A stretch of DNA of 64,000 nucleotides from 54-19 sp038210655 (GTDB lineage: Bacteria > Chloroflexota > Chloroflexia > Chloroheliales > Chloroheliaceae), in contig JBBQWM010000021.1 in NCBI GenBank assembly GCA_038210655.1, forward strand, positions 47,412-111,411. Direction: 5' to 3'. Below the pieces are notes generated by a model. It saw only the letters and a list, made by a program, of their open reading frames with translations. It did not search any database and was not told where the DNA came from. Position numbers and translations under genes: made by a program. Positions 34,503-43,500 of this stretch are shown here, piece by piece (position 1 is the first letter of the stretch; every line of letters begins with the position of its first letter).

Positions 34503-35416
34503 TACTCGGATTCCCTCAAATTTTCACGTATCTGGCTGATTAGCTCGAAATAGCGGCTCATTTCGCGGGTTTCAAAGACGCGCGGGTAGGGCAGGTCGAT
34601 AGGTAAAATTTTCGAGATGCGGCCCGGTCGAGGTGACATTACCACCACGCGGGTCGAGAGAAAGACTGCCTCCGGGATCGAGTGGGTCACAAAGATGATG
34701 GTGGTTTTGGTATTGCGCCAGATATTGAGCAGTTCGCCGTTAAGCCGTTCGCGGGTCATTTCGTCGAGCGCCCCAAACGGTTCGTCCATCAACAAGATCG
34801 AGGGCTTAAACGAGAGGGCGCGGGCAATCGAGACCCGTTGCTGCATTCCGCCCGACAATTGCCAGGGATATTTTTCGTGAAACTCGCTCAGCCCGACCAA
34901 CGCCAGTAATTCGCTGGCCCGCTTTTGCCGTTCGGCCTTCGAGAGGCTCATAATCTCAAGCGGCAGTTCGACGTTCTTTATGACGGTGCGCCAATCGTAG
35001 AGGGTCGCCGCCTGGGGTACAAAGCCGTACTCGCGGTTCTGGCGGGCCTGGGAAGCCGCTTTGCCGCGTACACTGAGCGTGCCGGAGGTCGGCTGCAACA
35101 GGTCGGCGATCAACCGCAGCAAAGTCGTCTTGCCGCATCCGCTCGGCCCGATCAGCGAAATAAATTCGCCCGGCTGAATATCCAGCGAAATGTCGGACAG
35201 CGCCAGCAGCGCCTCGCCTTTGGTCGGCCCCGGATAGCGCATCGAGACCCGGTCTAGTTTGATGGCAACTTCGGTTATTTGTGGTACGGAAACGTCAGGT
35301 AACGAGTTGTCAACTTTCTTTTGCAGCACTCTTTCGCCCTCGCTCAGACTAGGTAATTGGATTAGATTTTCGGCGGTATCTTTGACCGAATGGGAGACTG
35401 GAAATTTACCCAACAT
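34502..35416 (-). CDS. ABC transporter ATP-binding protein, SsuB/ThiZ type
   Basis: Energises the NMT1-type importer. Walker A GPSGCGKTTLL, signature LSGGMQQRVSIARAL, Walker B ILLMDEPFGALDE and the switch His in FVTHSIPEA are clear. The annotated start is doubtful: the ATG at 35416 lies in a TATAATG that looks like a -10 box. A GTG 29 codons downstream, preceded by GAGGGC, gives 275 residues and fits the usual SsuB length better. First gene of the catabolic/transport cluster. Confidence 0.9.
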   Translation of the reverse strand: MLGKFPVSHSVKDTAENLIQLPSLSEGERVLQKKVDNSLPDVSVPQITEVAIKLDRVSMRYPGPTKGEALLALSDISLDIQPGEFISLIGPSGCGKTTLLRLIADLLQPTSGTLSVRGKAASQARQNREYGFVPQAATLYDWRTVIKNVELPLEIMSLSKAERQKRASELLALVGLSEFHEKYPWQLSGGMQQRVSIARALSFKPSILLMDEPFGALDEMTRERLNGELLNIWRNTKTTIIFVTHSIPEAVFLSTRVVVMSPRPGRISKILPIDLPYPRVFETREMSRYFELISQIRENLRESE

Positions 35417-35962
35417 TATACAAACAATTGTCTGGTTAATACAAACTCTTTGGCGTTCTCAATTTACAAGAACTCCAAACGGCTGAAAAGAACTCCTAAC
35501 TGGCAGAAATGACCTAATCAATTTGTATAGCATTACAAAGTTTTTAGCAGATTCAAAGCTTGTTTGTGCATAAAGGCTATTTTAACCAATTTGGAGCGGC
35601 ACGCAAGGGTTGTTAAGCCCTAAGATAAGGGCCGGATTTTGTTCATTCTGCACATAGAGAGCGGGCAGGTTTTATAATCTAAGCCCAGCGGCTGGTTCTT
35701 AGAATTTACTTCATATTCGTAGGAGCAACTAGGGTTTGCGATATATCCACCGAGAACAATGTTTCCCATAAGAGAAAACCTGACCCGACATGCTATCTAT
35801 TGGATAGTGGAAAGGGCGGATAGATGATCGACCTTATCGGGATATTGGCGGCTCTAGAGAAGCTGAGTGGCAAATTACTTATTAGCTACTTGACATTTTT
35901 GTAAAAGCCGTGTAATATTATTACAGAGGTTTTACAACTCCCTCATTTTTTGGAGGTATCAA
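35417..35962. other. 546-bp divergent intergenic region
   Basis: No gene seen. Left part: minus-strand TATAAT overlapping 35416-35421 with a possible TTGTAT 18 bases upstream. Right part: the clear promoter 35890-35918. A small hairpin GCCCT/AGGGC occurs at 35617-35632. I searched for a TPP-type riboswitch signature next to the thiamine-precursor-like transporter and did not find one. The region is AT-rich like the two genes to its right. Confidence 0.55.
35890..35918 (+). promoter_or_regulatory. sigma-70-type promoter of the AT-rich module
   Basis: TTGACA (35890-35895) and TAATAT (35913-35918) with 17 bases between. The GTG start with TGGAGG at 35951-35956 lies 44 bases further. Confidence 0.7.
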
Positions 35963-36727
35963 GTGACAAAAATGCGAGATGTGCCTAATATGCAGGCAAC
36001 CTTAGCACTAATCAAACCGTTTTTGCCCCTATTGTTTCAGGCTCTCGAAGAGGGTACTATTCAAGCCAAAAACAATATGGAAAAGGATGGACATGATTTT
36101 GAACCAGGATTACATGCCAGTCTTACCAGATCATATGTCTGGTCTTTTTTTAAGAAGCCTGAGAACATATTGCCGTGGACAGTTAATAAGTTGAACAACA
36201 ACGGCCTGCAAATGACGGTTGGTGAGTTGATACTTCGCACGCGCAAAGCAACTAGCGGTGCAGTACCGCGCCCCACGACGAAAACCTTTGATAGGTTTCT
36301 AAAGCAAATGACACTAGGTGGGGATTTTGATGTACTGCATAACTTGTTAATACTGTGGGAAACAAATCAACACGGGGAGTTACAGGGTATATCTCTGATT
36401 TATCCACTTTCTCCGACCGTTGAAAAGTGGCGTTATACTATTCCGCATCCTCTTGCGGCAGGTACATTTAAATCGGGGAAGAAAGCCCAGTCAATGTCTC
36501 AAATCGGGCAGCAAGATTTGACCGAAGATGTCGAAAACAACATCGTTGCTACAGGTGGCAAAGAAGATTTACTATTTATCTATCAGACCGAAATGTTGAT
36601 GAACAACCTTGACGATCTTGAGGTTGAATATGTTGGTGCGGAACTTCAGGAAGAACTTACAGACGTGGAAGTCGAATTAGATTATGCAGACCAAGTTCAT
36701 ACTGGCTCAGACAGCCGCTCAACTTAA
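35963..36727 (+). CDS. unknown protein paired with an Xre/ImmA-IrrE protein
   Basis: A 254-residue protein from a GTG start with TGGAGG 6 bases upstream. No known family recognised. Residues 1-125 are mostly helical with basic stretches (NNMEKDGHDFEP, RTRKATSGAVPRPTTKTFDRFL); residues 130-175 look like beta/loop with aromatic residues (LIYPLSPTVEKWRYTIPHP). The last ~50 residues are very acidic (LDDLEVEYVGAELQEELTDVEVELDY), like a nucleic-acid mimic or disordered tail. Codon use is AT-rich, unlike neighbours. The next gene follows after 24 bases. It may be the toxin, substrate or regulator half of a two-gene stress module. Confidence 0.6.
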   Translation: MTKMRDVPNMQATLALIKPFLPLLFQALEEGTIQAKNNMEKDGHDFEPGLHASLTRSYVWSFFKKPENILPWTVNKLNNNGLQMTVGELILRTRKATSGAVPRPTTKTFDRFLKQMTLGGDFDVLHNLLILWETNQHGELQGISLIYPLSPTVEKWRYTIPHPLAAGTFKSGKKAQSMSQIGQQDLTEDVENNIVATGGKEDLLFIYQTEMLMNNLDDLEVEYVGAELQEELTDVEVELDYADQVHTGSDSRST

Positions 36728-36751
36728 TAGATATACGACAGGCTAAAACAA

Positions 36752-37975
36752 ATGGTTAACCCGAACCGCATTCGTCAAGCACGTGAGCTAATACGCCTTA
36801 CCCAGGCCCAGTTAGCTGAGGCTGTTGGGGTTACGCAGTCAACTATAGCCCACATTGAGGCCGGTCGCTCGGAACCTAGCGAACCTAATTTGGAAGCAAT
36901 TGCAAGTCACTTAGGATTTCCTATGGCTTTTTTCCATCGTGATGATCCGCCTAATTTTCCAAGTGGTTCGTTACTTTTTCGCGCCCATGCCAAAATGAAC
37001 GCTGCGGATCGCGACCAAGCTTATCGCTATGGTGAGCTTGAATTTGAGGCTACCCTTAATCTTATTAATCGCGTGCGAGTTAAGTCGGTGCTTAAACTTC
37101 CAAAATTAGCCGACGAGGAGTTTAACCAGAGCGATAATCCTATCCAATACGCAGCACAACTTACCCGTGACGCATTAGGATTGGCTCAACAGGTTCCTAT
37201 CCCTAATCTGACTAAGCTTATTGAGCAAAGTGGGGTAATTGTGCTGGCTTTGCCTGTTAGTTTCGATTCGTGTGATGCTTTCTCACAATGGGTTAGTATG
37301 GTAGATGCTACTAAAGGCACAGCTAGGGCTAGGAAAGCTTTTATTGTTGTGGCAGGCAACGTTCCTGGCGACAGGTTACGATTTTCACTTGCTCATGAAA
37401 TTGGTCATCTAGTATTACATCAGAGTATTACAGGCAGATCGAAAGCAGTTGAAGATGAAGCTACTGAATTTGCTTCTGAATTTATGCTACCCGAAGCCGC
37501 AATACGTCAGCAGATTACAAAGCCTGTAACTCTTACTAACCTTGCAAAGCTCAAGCTAAAATGGGGAGTTTCCATTCAGGCTTTGATAGTGCGAGCGCGA
37601 GATTTAAACATTATTACTCCCAGGCAAACTACTTATCTATTCTCTCAGATAAATGGCGAGAAATGGCGAAAAAACGAGCCAGTTTTTATTGCCTTAGAAA
37701 AACCACGTGCATTGCGACGGTTGACTGAGGTAATTTATGGAAATCCAATCAATTATCAAAAGTTAGGATTGGATTTGGGATTGCATCCGCATTTTGTAAA
37801 ACGTTTATTGGATGTTTATGCTACTCAGGAAGAATTCAATCAATTAATTATAGCTAGTAACGTTGAATATGTAGCAGAAGATAACGATGAGCCAGAAGAG
37901 CAATCGACATTGCCTAGCAATATCAGTCAATTTAACTTTAGGGACAAACGCGACGCGAGACATGCTATCCAGTAA
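36752..37975 (+). CDS. Xre-family HTH fused to ImmA/IrrE-type metallopeptidase
   Basis: A 407-residue fusion. Residues ~4-58 form an Xre helix-turn-helix (IRLTQAQLAEAVGVTQSTIAHIEAG). A DUF955/ImmA-IrrE domain spans ~150-290 with zinc motif H215-E-I-G-H219 and a later Glu in EDEATEFASEFMLP. A ~110-residue unassigned tail ends acidic. Such fusions self-regulate and, on stress, cleave repressors or partner proteins; some act as toxin-antitoxin components. The upstream unknown gene is the likely partner. AT-rich composition suggests acquisition by transfer next to a tRNA gene. Confidence 0.88.
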   Translation: MVNPNRIRQARELIRLTQAQLAEAVGVTQSTIAHIEAGRSEPSEPNLEAIASHLGFPMAFFHRDDPPNFPSGSLLFRAHAKMNAADRDQAYRYGELEFEATLNLINRVRVKSVLKLPKLADEEFNQSDNPIQYAAQLTRDALGLAQQVPIPNLTKLIEQSGVIVLALPVSFDSCDAFSQWVSMVDATKGTARARKAFIVVAGNVPGDRLRFSLAHEIGHLVLHQSITGRSKAVEDEATEFASEFMLPEAAIRQQITKPVTLTNLAKLKLKWGVSIQALIVRARDLNIITPRQTTYLFSQINGEKWRKNEPVFIALEKPRALRRLTEVIYGNPINYQKLGLDLGLHPHFVKRLLDVYATQEEFNQLIIASNVEYVAEDNDEPEEQSTLPSNISQFNFRDKRDARHAIQ

Positions 37976-38103
37976 TTACTCTAAGAACCCCTATCAATGT
38001 TCAGTCCAAGTACCCAATTATCGACGACACTCTGCCAAGCCAAATAATAGCTGTGCTATAATTTTATTATGGCGCAGGCAAATAATATGGGTCTGCTGGT
38101 AAC

Positions 38104-38132
38104 TTGGAAACAAGAGGTAGCTGTGGTATAAT
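38104..38132 (+). promoter_or_regulatory. promoter of tRNA-Pro
   Basis: TTGGAA (38104-38109) and TATAAT (38127-38132), spacing 17. The tRNA begins 37 bases after the -10. A second TATAAT at 38057-38062 in a similar TAGCTGTGCTATAAT context may be a duplicated promoter. Confidence 0.65.
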
Positions 38133-38168
38133 CCAGGGGTCATAAGACAACAGCCCTATGTTTTATGT

Positions 38169-38242
38169 CGGGGTGTAGCACAGCCCGGTAGTGCGCTTGC
38201 TTTGGGAGCAAGAAGTCGGAGGTTCGAATCCTCTCACCCCGA
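38169..38242 (+). tRNA. tRNA-Pro (anticodon TGG)
   Basis: The acceptor stem CGGGGTG/CACCCCG, D-arm around AGCACAGCCCGGTAGTGCG, anticodon stem CTTGC/GCAAG with loop TTTGGGA (anticodon TGG), and T-arm with GGTTCGAATCC are all present. The discriminator is A. CCA is not encoded. Length 74 nt. The AT-rich module lies immediately upstream, a typical relation for integrated elements, although no duplicated tRNA 3' end was seen. Confidence 0.95.
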
Positions 38243-38265
38243 TCACCCGCCATTATTCAGAAAAT

Positions 38266-38293
38266 AAAAATCCCGCACTAACGCGGGATTTTT
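38266..38293 (+). terminator. bidirectional terminator between tRNA-Pro and htrA-like gene
   Basis: AAAAATCCCGC (38266-38276) pairs with GCGGGATTTTT (38283-38293) around a 6-base loop. T5 follows on the plus strand and, symmetrically, on the minus strand. Confidence 0.88.
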
Positions 38294-38336
38294 GTTATTT
38301 CGCAAGTTTTCGGATTAGGTCAGCGACGACCTGAAC

Positions 38337-39920
38337 TTAATTCGTAGTGCGCTGAGCGAGAGTAACTTCGACCGTGCGGGACTGGGCGTTGCCGCTGGTT
38401 TGGGGGGTGATGACCTCCAACTTGACTTTGTCGCCCGGCTTGTGCGTGTTGATGATCTGGCCTAGCGAAGACTCGGTGGTTAGTTTTTTGCCATCAATCG
38501 AGATGATAACATCGCCCCGTTTGAGACCCGCCTGGGCCGCCGGAGAGCCTGCCTGCACCTGACCCAGCACTACACCCGTCTTTTGATCGCTGTTCAGCTT
38601 GAACTGGTTTGCCAGGGCCGGGGTAAGCGGTTGGTAGGAGATACCCAGGAAAGGATGGCTGACTTTGCCACCAGCGACCAATTGCCCACTGATGTCCTTG
38701 GCCTGATTGATCGAGATAGCGAAGCCAATCCCCTGAGCCTGGATACCCGGTTCGGCCTGTCCTGCTACCAGCGTATTGATCCCGATTACCCGGCCTTGCA
38801 TATCGACCAATGCGCCACCGCTGTTACCCGGATTGATCGCGGCATCGGTCTGGACGAGGCCGTAAAGCTGTGGCCCGGCACTGGTTGCGCCCGTCGTGGT
38901 CGAAGAGCCTGGCTCGGTTACGCTGCGGTCAAGGGCGCTGACGACCCCACTTGTCACGGTCGGGCCGCCCGGCAAGGCCAGCGCGTTCCCGATAGCTACT
39001 ACGCCGTCGCCGACGTGTAGTGCCGCCGAGTCGCCCAGTTCGGCTATCGGCAAATCGGCCCCATTTGGCTCAACCTTGACGACTGCCAGGTCGGTCTGCT
39101 GATCGGAACCGACCACCTTAGCGTCGAAAGTCCGACCGTCGGGCAATGTCACCAGCAAAGAGTCGGCTCCGTCGATGACATGGAAGTTGGTCAGAATGTA
39201 ACCAGCCTTATCGTAGATCACACCAGAACCAATCCCAGTTTGTTGAGGGACAGCCTGACCGTTCCCGCTATTGCCCGACCCGGCGAAAGGATTGGTGGTA
39301 TCAAGATTGGCATTTTGCTGGCTGGTGATTTGCACCACCGCCGGACGTATTTTCTCCGCCACCTGCCGTACAGTCAAAGCGCTACTGACCGCGCTGACCG
39401 GAGCGGTGGTGCTGGCGGTTGGCGCGGTCGTGGTGGTCGAGACCACCAAAGCCGTCGAATTAGAAGCCGGGACGGTTAGGGTTGTACTATTATTAGTGTT
39501 GCCAAAAAGCAGAAAAGCGCTCAGACCGGCCATCAAAACGATCAGGGCTATTCCACCGAATATGGCCCAGCGTCCGCCCCGGTTTTTCCTGGGTGTGCCA
39601 GCCAGGTTAGGCTGACTGAGTGGCAGCGGAGGCGCGACCTGCCCACCGCCATCGGCGACTCCATAACCGGGATGGGCTTGTTGGTAATAAGATTGGGTCG
39701 GGTAAGACGATTGCCAGGCCGGGCGTTGATAAGCCGAAGGATAATTATTAGTAGCAACCCCAACCAATTCAGCTTGTGGCTGGGCGTTTGGATATTCTTC
39801 GGCAGGCAGTTCATTAGGTGCAGGATTAGCAGCAGCCTCATTTTGAGCCGGATTTATCTGCCCGGCGTAATAATCCTCGTTAACTGGTAAATCTTTATCA
39901 TTATTGTTGTTATTCAACAT
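38337..39920 (-). CDS. HtrA/DegP-type serine protease with PDZ domain
   Basis: A 527-residue membrane-anchored protease from ATG 39920, chosen for AAAGGAAG just before it. The cytoplasmic N-terminus (~residues 1-130) is long and rich in Asn, Pro, Gln and Tyr. A transmembrane helix (IFGGIALIVLMAGLSAFLLF) and a Thr/Ala-rich linker follow. The trypsin-like domain has His in NFHVIDG (H247), Asp in DQQTDLAVV and Ser in INPGNSGGAL. One PDZ domain ends the protein (AQAGLKRGDVIISIDGKKL). It degrades or refolds damaged envelope proteins. Convergent with the tRNA and divergent from rpoB. Confidence 0.93.
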   Translation of the reverse strand: MLNNNNNDKDLPVNEDYYAGQINPAQNEAAANPAPNELPAEEYPNAQPQAELVGVATNNYPSAYQRPAWQSSYPTQSYYQQAHPGYGVADGGGQVAPPLPLSQPNLAGTPRKNRGGRWAIFGGIALIVLMAGLSAFLLFGNTNNSTTLTVPASNSTALVVSTTTTAPTASTTAPVSAVSSALTVRQVAEKIRPAVVQITSQQNANLDTTNPFAGSGNSGNGQAVPQQTGIGSGVIYDKAGYILTNFHVIDGADSLLVTLPDGRTFDAKVVGSDQQTDLAVVKVEPNGADLPIAELGDSAALHVGDGVVAIGNALALPGGPTVTSGVVSALDRSVTEPGSSTTTGATSAGPQLYGLVQTDAAINPGNSGGALVDMQGRVIGINTLVAGQAEPGIQAQGIGFAISINQAKDISGQLVAGGKVSHPFLGISYQPLTPALANQFKLNSDQKTGVVLGQVQAGSPAAQAGLKRGDVIISIDGKKLTTESSLGQIINTHKPGDKVKLEVITPQTSGNAQSRTVEVTLAQRTTN

Positions 39921-40558
39921 AAATCTTCCTTTCATACTTCTCTCAGTCTGGTTGTCCGTTCTGGTTTGCAAACAGAAAGGGCGGTTCCAAGCTGTTTAGT
40001 TGTTACAGATCAAGTGTAACTCTTAAATGTGATAAAGCGGTTTAGGAAGTGTGAAAAGGTATTAGCAAAGTATTAAGTAACTGCCATAAATCTTCAAGAA
40101 AACTTTTCGTGGGCTATTTGGGAGCGGATTGTGTGTAAGCCAATGTGGAAAGATTTTTATTAAAGAGCTAGAATATGGCCTCTGGATATTGACATTAGTG
40201 GTATAATTTGTGTGGATAACAACGTTAATAAGTGGTGGATAACTGATTTGACAAAAAGCTTAAGAAAAGATTAGAGTTTAAGTATGGAGCGATTTCCATG
40301 CTAGTTCCCCCTTGACTTCCCCTGCCCAATTCTGTATAATTCCAACCTACCAAAAGTTAAATATTGTCCTGGAAAGAGGAAAGCACTACTGAACCCAATC
40401 CTGAAGAGGAAACTTGAAACTAATTCTCACTGTGGAGATAAACGTGGCCTGAATAAGTTTCAAAAGTCCCTTTTGACAGCTGGGATAGGTATGTGCTTAT
40501 TGCATTGTTAGCGGCTATTCTTACGAGTCGGTCAATGTAATAAAAGGAGTATTAAGCT
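39921..40558. other. 638-bp upstream region of rpoB
   Basis: Contains the promoter 40312-40340, possible additional -10 boxes (TATAAT at 40202-40207) and a ~210-nt transcribed leader with a TTGAAACT/AGTTTCAA stem (40414-40421 with 40456-40463). No gene found. The htrA-like promoter must also lie in the left part, but none is clear. Confidence 0.55.
40312..40340 (+). promoter_or_regulatory. rpoB promoter
   Basis: TTGACT (40312-40317) and TATAAT (40335-40340) with 17 bases between, close to consensus. Predicted initiation near 40347 gives a leader of ~210 nt. Confidence 0.78.
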
Positions 40559-43500
40559 ATGTCTATTGCTGCTCTTGATGATCTCTCCCTTTCAACCCCG
40601 CGTGCCGGTGAAGACCTTGATCGGATACTCAAACGCCCACCCCGCCACTGGTTTTCTCGTATACCGACCGTTCTGGAAATGCCCAAGTTGATCCAGACCC
40701 AGATCGATAGCTTTGAATGGTTCAAGCGGGAAGGGTTGCGTGAGCTTTTTGATGAAATTTCGCCGATCAGCGATTTCACCGGCAAGAGCATGGAACTGCA
40801 CTTTCTGGATTACCATTTTGATAAGCCTCGTTATACCGACGCAGAATGCCGCGACCGAGATGCGACCTATTCGGCTCCCTTGCGGGTGAATGTGCGCCTG
40901 GTTATCAAGGAAACCGGCGAAGTCAACGAGAGTGAAATCTTTATGGGTGACTTCCCGATCATGAGCGAGAACGGGACGTTTGTTATCAACGGAGCCGAAC
41001 GGGTAGTAGTTTCCCAACTCGTGCGAAGCCCCGGCATCTACTTTATTGAAGAAGTAGACCCGGTCAGTGGTCGGGCCTATTTTGGGGCCAAGTTGATCCC
41101 GAACCGGGGAGCCTGGCTGGAATTTGAAACTTCCAATAAAAACGTGATGAGCGTTAAGGTTGACCGCAAGCGCAAAATCCCGGTGACGGTCTTGTTGCGG
41201 GCAGTCCTGGCAGTCCTGTCCGACGAAGGCATGAAGCCGTCGCAGGTCGGTTCGGATGAAGAATTGGTCGAGTTATTTGCTCAGGTAAACCAGAGTGCTT
41301 ATGTGCCGAACTCTGCCGCCGAGCGGGCCTCGAATAATTTGACGATCCAGCAGACCATTGATAAAGACCCGACCAAGAACGGCGAAGAAGCTCTGATCGA
41401 GCTTTACAAGCGCCTACGTCCGGGCGACCCACCGACTTTGGAAAATGCGCGTTCTTTGCTCTTCTCACTTTTGTTCAACCCGCGCCGCTATGATCTGGCT
41501 CGCGTCGGTCGTTACAAGCTAAACAAGCGTTTGAAGCTGGAGCCCGCTCCCGAAGTGCGCCACCTGACGCGCCAGGATGTGATGGCGATTGTCGGGATGC
41601 TGGTCAGGTTAAACAACGGTGAGAACCACGCCGACGATATTGACCATTTGGGCAACCGGCGTATCCGAGCAGTTGGCGAGTTGATCCAGAACCAGTTGCG
41701 GGTCGGCCTATTGCGGATGGAGCGCGTTATCAAAGAGCGCATGAGCATCACCGACCCGAACACCGCTACGCCCAACGCACTGGTGAATATTCGGCCTGTC
41801 GTGGCCGCGATGCGCGAGTTCTTTGGTGGTAGCCAGTTGTCGCAGTTTATGGATCAGAACAACCCACTGGCTGAACTGACCCACAAGCGCCGTCTGTCGG
41901 CCCTCGGCCCCGGCGGTTTGAACCGCGACCGGGCCGGGTTCGATGTTCGCGACGTTCACCATTCCCACTATGGTCGGATTTGCCCGATTGAAACGCCGGA
42001 AGGCCCCAACATCGGTCTGATCGGCAACCTGGCGACCTATGCCCGGATCAACCAGTACGGCTTTATCGAGACTCCTTACCGCAAGGTACTGCATCGGGTC
42101 GAGAATACCGCCGATCAGTTGGAAGGCAAAATCCTACGCGAGACGATTTCTGACCCGGCCACCGGGGAGATTGTCGCCGAAGAAGGAGTCCAGCTTGACA
42201 GCCAACTAGCGGCTAAGATTGCGGCCCTATCGCTCAAGACGATCCGAATTCGCCCGGTCGTATCCAACGTAATTGACTATCTGAGCGCCGACCGTGAGGA
42301 AGAGTACCGCATCGCCGAAGCAAACGTGAAACTCGACGAGCAGGGTCATTTTGTCGAAGAGCGCGTCCCCAGCCGCTTCAAAGATAAGTTCGTGGCCGAG
42401 TCGCCCGATATGATCGATTATGCCGACGTGTCGCCCAAGCAAGTGGTGAGCGTGGCAACCGCTTTGATCCCGTTCCTCGAACACGATGATGCTAACCGGG
42501 CCTTGATGGGTGCGAACATGCAACGTCAGGCGGTTCCGCTTTTGCGTCCGCAATCGCCAGTAGTCGGTACGGGTGTGGAATGGCAGGCGGCCCGTGATAG
42601 TGGTCGGGTGCTGCTTTCGACTGCGACCGGCATCGCCTCCGAAGTGACTGCTACCAAGATCGTGATTACCGACGATAGTGGGATCGAGCATGTTCACATG
42701 CTCCAGAAGTTTATCCGCTCGAACCAGGATACCTGCATCAACCAGCGGCCTTCGATTACGAAGGGCGACCGCATCAGCGAAGGTCAGTCTATCGCTGACA
42801 ACAGTTCGACCGAAGATGGCGAATTGGCGCTGGGCCAGAACATCCTGGTGGCCTTTATGCCCTGGGAGGGTGGTAACTTCGAGGATGCGATTTTGGTCAG
42901 TGAAGAACTGGTTCGCGAGGACATCTTTACCAGTATTCACATCGAGAAGTACGAAACCGAAGCCCGCGACACCAAGTTAGGGCCGGAAGAAATTACCCGC
43001 GATATTCCGAACGTTGGTGAGGAAAGCTTGCGCGATCTGGACGAGCGCGGCATCATCTACGTCGGAGCCGAAGTGCAGCCAAACGACATTCTGGTCGGCA
43101 AGATCACTCCGAAAGGCGAGACCGAGCTAACCGCCGAAGAACGGCTTTTGCGGGCGATCTTTGGTGAGAAGGCCCGCGAGGTCAAGGATACCAGTCTGCG
43201 GGTTCCGAACGGTGTGCGCGGCAAGGTGATTGATGTAAAAATCTTCAGCCGAGATAACAACGACGAGCTACCTGCCGGGGTCAACCAGATGGTACGGGTG
43301 TTGCTGGCCCAAAAGCGCAAGATCAGTGCCGGTGACAAGATGGCCGGTCGGCACGGCAACAAGGGTGTTATCAGTCGGGTGTTACCGCTTGAGGATATGC
43401 CTTATTTGCCGGACGGACGACCGATCCAGATCGTCTTAAACCCGATTGGGGTGCCGTCGCGTATGAACCTGGGCCAGTTGCTCGAAACCCACCTGGGTTG

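Noticed and set aside
35417..35962. TPP riboswitch expected upstream of a thiamine-precursor-like transporter
   Set aside because: Neither strand shows the conserved CTGAGA and ACCTGA segments in a suitable arrangement, and the neighbouring genes point to pyrimidine use instead.
37976..38242. Integrated element with tRNA-Pro attachment site
   Set aside because: No integrase gene and no direct repeat of the tRNA 3' end were found around the AT-rich module.
40189..40207. TTGACA plus TATAAT as an rpoB promoter
   Set aside because: The two boxes are only 7 bp apart; the pair at 40312-40340 has proper 17-bp spacing and lies closer to rpoB.
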